Positions 15,909-23,925 are shown, numbered from the stretch's first letter. The stretch: 64,000 nt of DNA from JAXLQL01 sp046331625 (GCA_046331625.1 JAXLQL010000008.1:310001-374000), one strand, 5' to 3'. Notes: generated by a model from the sequence alone, not told the origin. Made by a program: numbers and translations.

Positions 15909-16348
15909 TGAACGCTTCCTGCTGGATACCAAGGTTGTCTCGGAGTTGGTTCGCCCCTTGCCCGAACCCAAGCTCCTGTTCCGGATGGCTGCCCAAGACC
16001 TCGGCTGGCTCCTCCTCGGCGTAGTGAGCCTGGGAGAACTGCGCAAAGGACGAGATCATGGCGCCGGCAAAGAAGTGAGTGGGCTCGCGGTTTGGCTGAA
16101 TTCGGAGCTACTGCCGATGTTTGCCGGGCGCATTCCGCCGGTTACGAAGACCGTTGCACAGCGATGGGGCGTTCTCGAGGGCAGCGTCGTCTGCCAGGGC
16201 GGCCAATTCGTGCGCCTGACGCCCAGATTGCCGCAACGGCTCGACGGATTTCGAAGATCTCACGGGCGCGGTGTTCCGTCCATGGGACACATCTCTGGGG
16301 GACACATCTCTGGGGGACACGCCGCTGGGGTACACGCCTCCGGAGTGA
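15909..16348 (+). pseudogene. Frameshifted VapC-like PIN-domain toxin
   Basis: Pieces of one PIN-domain protein lie in successive frames: after ATG 15909 the frame is one base off, then 'FLLDTKVVSELVRPLPEPK' (first catalytic Asp), 'GVVSLGELRKG' (conserved Glu), 'VWLNSELLPMFAGRIPPVTKTVAQRWGVL', and, in other frames, 'DAQIAATA' and 'TDFEDLTGAVFRPWD', which is the normal VapC ending. At least two indels separate them. The natural C-terminal 'RPWD' is extended by a pentapeptide repeat before the stop at 16346. No intact VapB precedes it. Confidence 0.7.
16284..16343 (+). repeat. 15-bp tandem repeat (four units)
   Basis: Units GGGACACATCTCTGG, the same again, then diverged GGGACACGCCGCTGG and GGTACACGCCTCCGG. 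In the frame that closes the vapC pseudogene they encode (W)DTSLG-DTSLG-DTPLG-YTPPE. Probably replication slippage in a non-functional gene. Confidence 0.7.
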
Positions 16349-16401
16349 GGCAGGGCTGGCCGTTGTATCATCGGAAACGCCGTTTCGTCTAGGGAAAGTG
16401 A

Positions 16402-16905
16402 ATGTCCAGCGAACTCAACTATCTGGTAGCAGCCTGCTTTGTGGGTCTCATCAGCGCTTCCGCTCTCTACGTCAGGAAAACCGGGGAGTGGGCGCTGTTC
16501 GCCATCTGGATGGTGGCGCTGGTTGCTTGGGCGGCACTGCTGAACTCGCTGTTCGGATTCCCATTCGCGCCACAGGTGACCGGCAAGGGCGCGAATGACG
16601 ACCTCGTCCTCGCCGCCGCACTGTTCCTGTGCATGCTGGCTGGCATGTTCGCGCACCACTTCTATCGCCGATTCGAGCGGCCGAAGCGCTATCGCACCAA
16701 GTGGGACTGGGGCCTCTTCTTCGCGCCCATTTTCGCGTCACCGATCGTTTTCATCCCGCTGCTTGCGGCGTTCAGTGGCTCCGACATCAACCTGAAGAAC
16801 CTGACTGCCGCGCGCCTCATGATCTTTTTCGTCGCGTTCCAGAACGGGTTTTTCTGGAAAGAATTCTTCGACCGCAAGCAGAAAGAGGAAGTGGAAAAGA
16901 AGTGA
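16402..16905 (+). CDS. Hypothetical four-span inner-membrane protein
   Basis: 167 residues with a GGGAAAG ribosome site. Hydrophobic segments at about 6-24, 30-50, 67-86 and 107-127, a further amphipathic stretch 'LMIFFVAFQNGFFWKEFF' at about 138-155, and a charged C-terminus (KQKEEVEKK). No signal peptide and no conserved motif recognised. It ends 17 bp before the remnant of a third caspase gene, so it may belong to the ancestral cluster; its role is unknown. Confidence 0.6.
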   Translation: MSSELNYLVAACFVGLISASALYVRKTGEWALFAIWMVALVAWAALLNSLFGFPFAPQVTGKGANDDLVLAAALFLCMLAGMFAHHFYRRFERPKRYRTKWDWGLFFAPIFASPIVFIPLLAAFSGSDINLKNLTAARLMIFFVAFQNGFFWKEFFDRKQKEEVEKK

Positions 16906-16922
16906 TCCGGTGAGCGTGCGCC

Positions 16923-17234
16923 GTGCCGGCGACGGTGATTGCGGCGGCGAGCGCTCAAAGCCCGGGCGTTACCGGCGAGAGTGAAAGGACCCGTGGCAAT
17001 GGGTGGCGGCCGGTTATTCCTCGTACCGGTGCAAACGATTCTGCGACCTCTTTCAATGGAAGCCTCTCCACAGGCGCGCCGTTCCCCGCAGCGTGGCGTT
17101 GGTTGCCGGAGTGTCGAAGAGCGCGAGTCAATTGCGCGAGATCGAGTGGCGGGCTCGGATCTCGAGGGGCCGCGCAACTTCCTGCTCACGGGCGGACGTT
17201 TCGATACGGTGCTCGAGCTGCGCGAGGGCGCGTG
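16923..17234 (+). pseudogene. Remnant of a third caspase-FGE (DGR target) gene
   Basis: Fragments matching the N-termini of the two caspase genes at 18115 and 20697 occur in alternating frames: 'AQSPGV', 'VKGPVAMG', 'FQWKPLHRRAVPRSVALVAGVSK' (compare 'FEWKPASRAPFRRSVAFLAGVST'), then 'LEGPRNFLLTGGRFDTVLELRE' (compare 'SLRDFLLTDGGFDTVLELRE'). The caspase His/Cys region and everything after are absent; a RelE-type gene on the opposite strand begins 3 bp later. Confidence 0.75.
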
Positions 17235-17237
17235 ACG

Positions 17238-17492
17238 TTAGCGGTAGGCTTCGCGGCGGTGGCGGACGCGGGTGACTTCGATGAGTCCGTTGCCGAGATC
17301 GCGGAAGAAAACGCGGTGGTCTTGGATGCGAAGTCTGTAGAGCGGCGGATCGACGCCCTGGAGGCGGCGAACATCGCCTTCCTCTGAGCTCAGGAAGCGG
17401 GCCAGGGTGTGTAGAATCTGAATGGCGATGTGCTGAGGGATGGCGCGGAGTTCGGCCTGGGCTTGATCGGTGAAGACGACGCGCTTAGCCAT
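17238..17492 (-). CDS. RelE/ParE-family toxin
   Basis: 84 residues: 'MAKRVVFTDQAQAELRAIPQHIAIQILHTLARFL', 'DVRRLQGVDPPLYRLRIQDHRVFFRDL' and 'IEVTRVRHRREAYR' (each read in parts). This is the typical RelE/ParE fold with the closing basic 'RVRHRREAY' motif that carries catalytic residues in many relatives. Its ATG overlaps the upstream antitoxin stop by 8 bp. mRNA interferase or gyrase inhibitor cannot be decided by eye. It follows the caspase remnant with 3 bp spacing and could have arrived as the insertion that cut that gene. Confidence 0.85.
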   Translation of the reverse strand: MAKRVVFTDQAQAELRAIPQHIAIQILHTLARFLSSEEGDVRRLQGVDPPLYRLRIQDHRVFFRDLGNGLIEVTRVRHRREAYR

Positions 17493-17802
17493 TCTTGCGG
17501 TGGCCGTTGAGCGCTACGTCCGGCGGTGTTTTGGCCATGTTCTCCCAGTCGGCCATGGTGAGGCCGAAATCGGCAAGGACCGCTTCCATGGGAATTGGCT
17601 GGTTGTGCTTGCTCCACGCATCGGCTTCGGCGATGGCCTGCCGGTCCTCTTCGGCGAGAGGCTCATCGTCGATGGGGGCCATGGCCAGTTTCATCGAGAG
17701 CGGATCAATCATGGAATGCAAAAGCTTCTCGACGGCGGCCAGTTGTAGGGGCGGCAGTTGATCGACCATGGCGTGGACGTTTTGACGGGTGTCGGGGTTC
17801 AT
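17485..17802 (-). CDS. Antitoxin partner of RelE/ParE-type toxin
   Basis: 105 residues with an AGGAGAAC ribosome site. N-terminal helical part 'RQNVHAMVDQLPPLQLAAVEKLLHSM' is followed by an acidic, probably unstructured region 'DDEPLAEEDRQAIAEADAW', typical of toxin-wrapping antitoxin tails, and 'VLADFGLTMADWENM'. Position directly upstream of the toxin with an 8-bp overlap is the main argument; the DNA-binding fold is not obvious. Divergent from the caspase operon, with 312 bp of apparently gene-free sequence between (17803-18114). Confidence 0.7.
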   Translation of the reverse strand: MNPDTRQNVHAMVDQLPPLQLAAVEKLLHSMIDPLSMKLAMAPIDDEPLAEEDRQAIAEADAWSKHNQPIPMEAVLADFGLTMADWENMAKTPPDVALNGHRKNG

Positions 17803-18114
17803 GGTTGTTCTCCTGGGCGTCTGATTACTCGGGCATCGCCTGGTGCCTGCTGCAGCGCTTTGACGTGCGAATCGGGCACGAAGGCCAATGGCGGCGCGGC
17901 AACTACACTACTGCCAATATACGCTACCGCCAGACTGAGGCCGGCGTGTTTGGACAAAGGCGGCCGCTCTCCAGGTGGGACCCTGCTGACTTCACCGGAG
18001 CAAGAATCCGTCATCCCGCGCTGTCGCAGAAGACGAATCTGTGGCGCTGCAGGGCCAAGTGCAACGCCAATCCCGCCGCCGCCGTGATAGCCTGAATAAC
18101 ACCTCAGGAGCACA

Positions 18115-20700
18115 GTGATCCGCAGGTATCTCGCGATGGCCGTGCTCGTGTGGACCGCCGTGTCCGCCCGAGCTCAGGAGAAACTCCCGCCGGGGGTGAA
18201 AGGCCCAACCCACATCGGGAGCGGAGTGCAACGCTACGACCGCGCCGCCACGGCTGCGTATCCGAGTTATTGGTGGCAACGGCTGTTCGAACTCTTCGAG
18301 TGGAAGCCGGCCTCGCGTGCGCCCTTCCGCCGCAGCGTGGCGTTTCTAGCCGGCGTCTCGACCTACGAGAACAATTCGCTGCCGCGGCTGAAATGGGTGC
18401 CTTCCGACATCGCGTCGCTACGCGACTTTCTACTCACCGATGGCGGCTTCGACACCGTGCTCGAACTGCGCGAAGAGAACGTGACGCGGTCGACGATCGA
18501 GGACTACATGGCGACGAAGTTCACGTCGGCCAGTTCGCTTCTCGGTCCCGAGGACCGGCTGCTGTTCTACTACTCGGGCCACGGCGCGGACCAACTCGGG
18601 AAGATCGGCTACTTGCAGTTTCGAAAGGCTGCGCCGGGGAGTTTCTCGGGAGACCACGTGCTACCGGTGCGCGACTTTCAGCGCTGGGCGGCAGTGAATG
18701 TCGCGAAACATCTGCTGGTGGTGCTCGATGCATGCGCGTCGGGGCTGGCGGTGGTGGGGAAGAGTCCGCCGAACGCGGAGGCGCTGCTCGCGAGCTTGAG
18801 CGGGGAAGGGAGCGGGTTCCTGGTGACGGCGGGGTCGGGTGCGCAGAGCGTCTACCAGTATCAGATCAATGAGCGGCAGGGGTACAGCGTGTTGACGCGG
18901 GCGCTGCTGGATGCGCTTCGGGCGAGGGCGGCGTTTGCCGAGAATCCGGGCTTCCTGACGATTCACCAGGTTTTTGGGCAGGCGGAGTTGGACGTGAAGC
19001 GGTTCGAGGCGCAGCAGGGGAAGAAGATGGATCCGCAGCTTTGGGAGTTGGAGCGCGGGGATGGGTTGCGGCGCGGGACGTTCGTGTTTTTGAACGGCAA
19101 TGGCGGGAAGCCATCGCTGCCGGATCGATACTCGGGCACGATCACTGTTGCGAAGACGGGCGCACGCGCTGCGACCAGTGACAACGTTCTGCTGGCGGCG
19201 TACCAGCTTGTGGAATTCAGTCGGCACGTTCCCACTCTGCAGGCGTTTGTGGACCAGTACAGGGATACGGCGGGAGCCGGTCCTTTCGTCGAGTCGATCA
19301 AATTTCGAATCCAAGATATGCAGCAAGCGGCCGCATCTGCCCCTGCAGAGAGCTCACGCCCGACGCCAACAGCAGAGTCACCGAGGAGGAGTGGGGTTGG
19401 CCTCTGGAATGGACCGGAGCTGAGCGCCGCGAAAAGTTTGATCGCTATGATCGACATCGATTCGGACGGCCGGCACCTCCAGGGAGCAGGGATCGTTTTT
19501 GGCGCCTCCGGGGATGTTGCCTACGTTCTTGCCCCTTATCACCTGGTACGCCCAAGGGGGTCTTTAGCGGCGAATGTGAGAGTCCGCTTCTTCAATGAGG
19601 TGGGCCCGGAGGTACTTGGGCCGTACGATGCCGAGCGTTTTGCACGCGCTCGAGTCGAGCACGACTTGGCGGTGCTCCGTGTCAAGGGCCCGAAGATGAG
19701 ATTCCGATTCGAACGGTTGCTGGATGCCGTTCGGATGACCAGATCAGATCCAGTCTATGCAGTCGGGTATCCTGCGCGATCGGAAGGCTGGGATGTCCTG
19801 TATTCGCCAGGGTATGTTTCGGAATATACAGCTTCAAATCTCAAGGTGCAGTCCCCAATCATGTCGGCCGGGTACACGGGCGGCGCGCTGATCGATGCAG
19901 AAAGTAAGGTTGTCGGCATGATATTGGGTAGTGAGGGGACAACGACTGATGTGTTGCGTATCGACTTCGCACTGCAGGCGGCGCGGCTGTTCGGTTTCTC
20001 GATCGGGGTGCGCGAGCCCACCGGGCGAAGCGAGGAGCCCAAGGCAATACCCGGCGGAACGAAGCAGGTGAACGACAGAGACGGACTTGCCTATGTTTGG
20101 ATCCCTCCTGGCCAGTTCACGAGAGGCGACGGCGCAGGGGCAAACCGCAGCCGCCAGATCAACATAACAAAAGGGTTCTGGATCGGCGAAACCGAGGTTA
20201 CTCAGGAAGCCTATCGCAAGGTCACTGGAAAATCGCCGAGCCACTTTGCTGGCCTCCAGCGTCCAGTGGAAATGGTGAGCTGGAGCGACGCAGAAGACTT
20301 CTGTATCGCTGCGGGAATGCGATTGCCAACGGAGGGGGAGTGGGAATACGCTGCAGCCGACGCGCGGGTGGACGGTGCGTGGCACGAAGGCAATTCCAAG
20401 AGCAGCACACACGAGGTGAAGGGCAAGCCGCCGAACAAATGGGGCTTGCATGACATGCTGGGCAACGTCTGGGAGTGGGCGTCCGATTGGTATGACCAAT
20501 ACTACTACCAACGGCAACAGAACGATCCGCGCGGCCCCGCGTCTGGCGATGAACGGGTACTGCTCGGCGGCGGGTGGTTCGTCGCGCCCACCCATGTCGC
20601 GGTCTCTCAGCGCAGCAAGGGCAAACCGGACGCACGGAGCGGAGCGATCGGCTTCCGTTGCGCAGGCGGCGAAATCAAGACGGCGGGGGGCGCTCCATGA
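18115..20700 (+). CDS. Secreted caspase - trypsin-like - formylglycine-enzyme-fold protein (DGR target-type)
   Basis: 861 residues, GTG start with CAGGAG 4 bp upstream and signal peptide (1-21). Peptidase C14 caspase domain about 73-330: 'RRSVAFLAGVSTYE', catalytic His156 in 'FYYSGHG', Cys207 in 'VVLDACASG'. Linker about 400-430. Trypsin-like domain about 435-635: His476 ('LAPYHLV'), Asp517 ('VEHDLAVL'), but the nucleophile position is Thr588 ('SAGYTGGALI') where GxSGG is expected. C-terminal FGE-sulfatase (C-type-lectin fold) domain about 648-855: 'AYVWIPPGQF', 'GETEVTQEAYRKVTG', 'RLPTEGEWEYAA', 'WGLHDMLGNVWEWASDWY', 'IGFRCAGG'. Stop overlaps the next gene (ATGA). The architecture is that of DGR variable proteins fused to effector proteases. 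Its 3' end differs strongly at DNA level from that of the second target. Confidence 0.88.
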   Translation: MIRRYLAMAVLVWTAVSARAQEKLPPGVKGPTHIGSGVQRYDRAATAAYPSYWWQRLFELFEWKPASRAPFRRSVAFLAGVSTYENNSLPRLKWVPSDIASLRDFLLTDGGFDTVLELREENVTRSTIEDYMATKFTSASSLLGPEDRLLFYYSGHGADQLGKIGYLQFRKAAPGSFSGDHVLPVRDFQRWAAVNVAKHLLVVLDACASGLAVVGKSPPNAEALLASLSGEGSGFLVTAGSGAQSVYQYQINERQGYSVLTRALLDALRARAAFAENPGFLTIHQVFGQAELDVKRFEAQQGKKMDPQLWELERGDGLRRGTFVFLNGNGGKPSLPDRYSGTITVAKTGARAATSDNVLLAAYQLVEFSRHVPTLQAFVDQYRDTAGAGPFVESIKFRIQDMQQAAASAPAESSRPTPTAESPRRSGVGLWNGPELSAAKSLIAMIDIDSDGRHLQGAGIVFGASGDVAYVLAPYHLVRPRGSLAANVRVRFFNEVGPEVLGPYDAERFARARVEHDLAVLRVKGPKMRFRFERLLDAVRMTRSDPVYAVGYPARSEGWDVLYSPGYVSEYTASNLKVQSPIMSAGYTGGALIDAESKVVGMILGSEGTTTDVLRIDFALQAARLFGFSIGVREPTGRSEEPKAIPGGTKQVNDRDGLAYVWIPPGQFTRGDGAGANRSRQINITKGFWIGETEVTQEAYRKVTGKSPSHFAGLQRPVEMVSWSDAEDFCIAAGMRLPTEGEWEYAAADARVDGAWHEGNSKSSTHEVKGKPPNKWGLHDMLGNVWEWASDWYDQYYYQRQQNDPRGPASGDERVLLGGGWFVAPTHVAVSQRSKGKPDARSGAIGFRCAGGEIKTAGGAP

Positions 20701-22604
20701 GGCCGGTTCTAGTCGCGCTGCTAGCGGCCTTTGGGACTGCTAAGTCTGGCCTTTCCCAAGGCGGGCTGCCTGCCGGCGTCAAAGGACCGGTGCCCGCGGG
20801 AAACGGGGTTCAACGCTACGATCGCGTTGCGGCGACCCGCTATCCGAGCTACTGGTGGCAGCGCCTCGACGAGCTCTTCAAGCTCTTCTCGACCACACCG
20901 GCTCCGCCCTTCCGCCGCAGCGTCGCGTTTCTCACCGGTGTTGGCAAGTACCGCTATCTCGGCGAACTCAAGGGTGTCGAGTCCGACATCAACCAACTCC
21001 GCGACCTGCTTCTCACCGACGGCGGCTTCGACACCGTCTACATGCTGCGCGAGCAAGACGTGAAGCGCTCCACAATCGACCGGTTCATGCGCAACGAATT
21101 CGCCCTCAACGGTCGACTGCTGGGCGTAGAGGACCGTCTCCTCTTCTATTACTCCGGGCACGGGTCCGATCAGCAGGAAAGCGTCGGGTACTTGCAGTTC
21201 TCCGAGGCGCAACCCGGCGATTTTGCGTCGGACTATGTCCTGCCGATCGGGGCCGTGGAGGAGTGGGCGCGGCTCAATGTGGCGCGGCATTTTCTGGCGG
21301 TGCTGGACGCGTGCGCTTCGGGGTTGGCGGTGAAGTCGCAGGATGGGTCCGGGTTCGATGGATTGAGCGGCGAGGGCAGCGGGTACTTGCTGACTGCGGG
21401 GACGGCCGACCAGAAGGTGTACCAAGTGGAGTTGAACGCCCGCGAGCAGCACAGCGTTTTGACGCACGGGCTGATCGATGCGATCCGGAGTGGCGCGGCG
21501 GACAGCCGGCCATATTTACCGATCCACTGGCTCTATGGGCAGGCGCAGAACTACGTAGGGAAGTTCAACTCGGCCAATCCGCAGAAGCGGATGGATCCGC
21601 AGTTGACGCCACTCATGCGGCGCAAGGGATTTCTCAAGGGGACGTTCGTGTTTCTGAATGGGAAGGCGCGGGATGTTCAGGTGCCGAATGTGGATTTGGG
21701 GCATGTCAGCGCGAAGTCGGGGACGGCGGGTCCAATCTCGGAGAGCGTGTTGCTGGCGGCGTATCGGCTGGTGGAGAACAGCACGCATCTGCCGACGTTG
21801 CAGAGCTTCGTGGATCAGTATCGCGATGTGCCGGGAGCGGGTCCTTTTGTGGAGTCGATCAAGGTACGGATTGAGGAGCTTCGAAAACCGGTTGTGGTTC
21901 CGCCGAAGCCGTCGGCGCTCACGGCAGGGACGAAGCGGGTGAATGAGAAAGACGGCCTTGGCTACGTGTGGATTCCGCCGGGCAAGTTCACGATGGGATG
22001 CTCGCCGGGGGATCAGCAGTGCGAGGATGACGAGAAGCCGGCGCATGAGGTGGAGATCATTCTGGGATTCTGGATGGGGGAGACGGAAGTGACGCAGGAG
22101 GCGTATCAGAAGGTGATTGGTGCGAATCCGAGCACCTTCAAGGGAACGAAGCGGCCAGTGGAGCACGTTAGTTGGGATGAGGCGAGCAAGTACTGCAAGA
22201 CTGTGGGACTGCGGCTGCCGACGGAGGCGGAGTGGGAGTACGCGGCGCGGGCGGGGAGCAAGGAGGCTCGCTATGGCCCGTTGGATCGGGTGGCGTGGAG
22301 CTCAGAAACGCCAACGGCCGAAGTCGCGAGAGGAAGAAAAAAAGCCCCGAACGCTTGGGGACTGTACGACACTCTGGGCAGCGTGTGGGAGTGGGTCGCG
22401 GATTGGTACGATCCGAACTACCATCAGCTGGCGGTGTTCGCTCGGCTCGACCCCAGCAGGCGCGGCACAGAGGAGCGCCGGGGGCTTCGGGGCGGCTCTC
22501 GGGGCAGCGCTCCACGGAACGTCCGGGTGTCGGACCGAGACGGGATCGTTCCGTCGGTCCGGCTCAACGATATCGGGTTCCGGTGCGCTGGGGAATTGCG
22601 TTGA
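20697..22604 (+). CDS. Secreted caspase - formylglycine-enzyme-fold protein with DGR variable region
   Basis: 635 residues; ATG 20697 overlaps the previous stop and begins a signal peptide (MRPVLVALLAAFGTAKSGLS). Paralogue of the upstream gene without the trypsin domain. Caspase about 72-330 with His155 ('FYYSGHG') and Cys206 ('VLDACASG'), both intact. FGE-sulfatase domain about 412-635: 'YVWIPPGKFTMGCSPGD', 'GETEVTQEAYQKVIG', 'RLPTEAEWEYAARAG', 'WGLYDTLGSVWEWVADWYD', and the terminal 'LRGGS...IGFRCAGEL' segment where DGR variable regions normally lie. Followed after 38 bp by the Avd gene. Expected: exported ligand-sensing lectin fold coupled to a caspase-type protease. Confidence 0.9.
   Translation: MRPVLVALLAAFGTAKSGLSQGGLPAGVKGPVPAGNGVQRYDRVAATRYPSYWWQRLDELFKLFSTTPAPPFRRSVAFLTGVGKYRYLGELKGVESDINQLRDLLLTDGGFDTVYMLREQDVKRSTIDRFMRNEFALNGRLLGVEDRLLFYYSGHGSDQQESVGYLQFSEAQPGDFASDYVLPIGAVEEWARLNVARHFLAVLDACASGLAVKSQDGSGFDGLSGEGSGYLLTAGTADQKVYQVELNAREQHSVLTHGLIDAIRSGAADSRPYLPIHWLYGQAQNYVGKFNSANPQKRMDPQLTPLMRRKGFLKGTFVFLNGKARDVQVPNVDLGHVSAKSGTAGPISESVLLAAYRLVENSTHLPTLQSFVDQYRDVPGAGPFVESIKVRIEELRKPVVVPPKPSALTAGTKRVNEKDGLGYVWIPPGKFTMGCSPGDQQCEDDEKPAHEVEIILGFWMGETEVTQEAYQKVIGANPSTFKGTKRPVEHVSWDEASKYCKTVGLRLPTEAEWEYAARAGSKEARYGPLDRVAWSSETPTAEVARGRKKAPNAWGLYDTLGSVWEWVADWYDPNYHQLAVFARLDPSRRGTEERRGLRGGSRGSAPRNVRVSDRDGIVPSVRLNDIGFRCAGELR
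22485..22601 (+). other. Candidate DGR variable region (VR)
   Basis: Codons for 'LRGGSRGSAPRNVRVSDRDG' and 'IVPSVRLNDIGFRCAGELR'. At the positions where relatives carry template-encoded Asn (AAC/AAT), this copy has GGC, AGC, GCT, GAC, GAC, ATC, GTT, GTC, CTC, AAC and GAT: changes at the first two bases with the third base still C or T, as expected from adenine-specific mutagenesis of AAY codons. Flanking residues (PRNVRVS, IGFRCAGEL) are conserved. No matching template repeat was found in the window. Confidence 0.65.
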
Positions 22605-22642
22605 GTGCTGAGGGTTTTGGGTCAACGGGGTCCGGGAGAATC

Positions 22643-23005
22643 TTGGGGAACATAGCTGCTCCGACTGAGGCGACCGTGGTCCAGAAGGCATACGACTGGA
22701 ATCTGTGGATCGTGCCGAAGGTGGAGAACTTTCCAAAGTCGCAGCGGTTCTCGATCGGGCAACAGATCCTGCAAAGCTCGCTGGACCTGCTGATGCATCT
22801 GGTGGACGCGACCTATCAGAAGAAGAACGCTTCGAACTTGGGCGGGGCGGCGCGCGATGTGAATCGTGTGCGGTATCTGATCCGGCTCTCGAAGGACCTC
22901 AAGGCGATCAACCTGGGTGCATACGAGTTCGCTTCGCAGAACTTGGACGAGATCGGGCGCATGACGGGCGGATGGCTGAAACACTCGCGGGAGCGGGGCG
23001 AATGA
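22643..23005 (+). CDS. avd: DGR accessory variability determinant (Avd), four-helix bundle
   Basis: About 120 residues; start either TTG 22643 (GGGAGA upstream) or GTG 22676 (GAGG upstream), both in frame. 'VVQKAYDWNLWIVPKVENFPKSQRF' (read in parts), 'SIGQQILQSSLDLLMHLVDATYQKK', 'RVRYLIRLSKDLKAINLGAYEFASQNLDEIGRMTGGWLKH' follow the Avd/four-helix-bundle pattern, including the closing GGWLK. Avd forms a basic pentameric barrel that binds the reverse transcriptase and template RNA. The stop overlaps the RT start (ATGA). The gene appears intact. Confidence 0.85.
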   Translation: MGNIAAPTEATVVQKAYDWNLWIVPKVENFPKSQRFSIGQQILQSSLDLLMHLVDATYQKKNASNLGGAARDVNRVRYLIRLSKDLKAINLGAYEFASQNLDEIGRMTGGWLKHSRERGE

Positions 23006-23322
23006 AGCGCGCCGGGAACCTCTGGCCACAGGTGACGGACTGGCAGAACCTGCTGGCCTCGGCACGGGCGGCCGCGCAAGGGAAGTGGTCGCGGCCGGAT
23101 GTGGCGCGGTTCCTGGTGGATCTCGAGCCGAATGTCTGCGAATTGCAGCGAGACTTGCTCGACGGAACCTACACGCCCGGCGAGTATCGAACGTTCTGGA
23201 TCCGCAATCCGAAGCCGCGGATGATTTCGGCGGCGCCGTTTCGCGACCGGTGGTCCACCACGCTTTGACACGGGTGCTCGAGCCAGTGTTCGAACCGAGG
23301 TTCACGGTGTTCTCGTTTCGCG
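23002..23322 (+). pseudogene. Truncated, frameshifted DGR reverse transcriptase (N-terminal part)
   Basis: ATG overlaps the avd stop. The first 88 codons give 'MKRAGNLWPQVTDWQNLLAS', 'FLVDLEPNVCELQRDLLDG', 'YRTFWIRNPKPRMISAAPFRDR', a normal DGR-type RT start (RT motif 1, R-x-I-x-x-x-x-x-RDR). A one-base loss at about 23249 then ends the frame at 23268, while the shifted frame continues the expected 'VVHHALTRVLEPVFEPRF' to about 23322, where similarity stops. Motifs 2-7 including the YxDD active site are absent. A toxin-antitoxin pair follows directly. Confidence 0.85.
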
Positions 23323-23412
23323 TTGCGGAACGTAAGTCCTGCGCCGATGTTTGCAAACGTGACAGGATCGGCCAAAACCGCTAATGTGGAAAAGAGAAGG
23401 GAGTCGCAGCCC

Positions 23413-23643
23413 ATGACCATCCAAATCACCAGTCCTGAGGTTGAAGCCTTGATCCGGCAACGCATGCAATCAGGAGCCTTCAACAGCCCCGAAGACTTGA
23501 TTCGCGAAGCCCTTCGGGCGTCCGCGCCCGACGCCCGGACCGGCGCAGCCTCGATTGCGGCCATGCAAGCCTGCCCCTATCCCGAGATCGATATTGAGCC
23601 TGCTCGTGTGCCGTCACCACTGGTGCGGGATGTCGATCTCTGA
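23413..23643 (+). CDS. Ribbon-helix-helix (ParD/CopG-type) antitoxin
   Basis: 76 residues from ATG 23413 with AAGGGAG upstream. 'MTIQITSPEVEALIRQRMQS' and 'FNSPEDLIREALR' are the beta-strand and helices of a ribbon-helix-helix DNA-binding fold, followed by a Pro-rich acidic tail. It overlaps by one base the start of a truncated VapC-type gene, the standard antitoxin-toxin order. Lies immediately behind the broken reverse transcriptase. Confidence 0.75.
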   Translation: MTIQITSPEVEALIRQRMQSGAFNSPEDLIREALRASAPDARTGAASIAAMQACPYPEIDIEPARVPSPLVRDVDL

Positions 23644-23825
23644 TGGCGTGGCTACTCGATACTGACATTCTCTCCGAACTGCGTAAGCCGAGGGCGAAAG
23701 AGAGGGTTCGGGAGTTCATTGCGGGGGCTCCGCTTTCCGGCCTCTATATCAGCGTGGTCAGCTTGGCTGAGATTCGTTACGGCATCGAGTTGAGCTGCCC
23801 CGCTCTGTGCCGACTCGCCCGATGA
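23643..23825 (+). pseudogene. Truncated VapC-type PIN toxin
   Basis: 60 codons: 'MAWLLDTDILSELRKPRAKE' (first acidic residues) and 'LYISVVSLAEIRYGIEL' (conserved Glu), then 'SCPALCRLAR' and stop. A PIN toxin is usually about 130 residues; the C-terminal Asp residues are missing. A shifted frame beyond the break ('ADSPDERRRG') may continue it briefly. Probably inactive. Confidence 0.7.
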
Positions 23826-23925
23826 GCGGCGGCGCGGGTTGCCGAGCGTATATTTGAATCCGCTCGATCACTTCGCGATGCGGGACTTACACCTGCTGCA
23901 GCAATCGTCTACGCTGATTCGGAAA

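Noticed and set aside
16284..16343. 15-bp tandem repeats as a possible CRISPR or DGR template repeat
   Set aside because: Units are contiguous with no spacers, and they do not match the 22485-22601 variable region.
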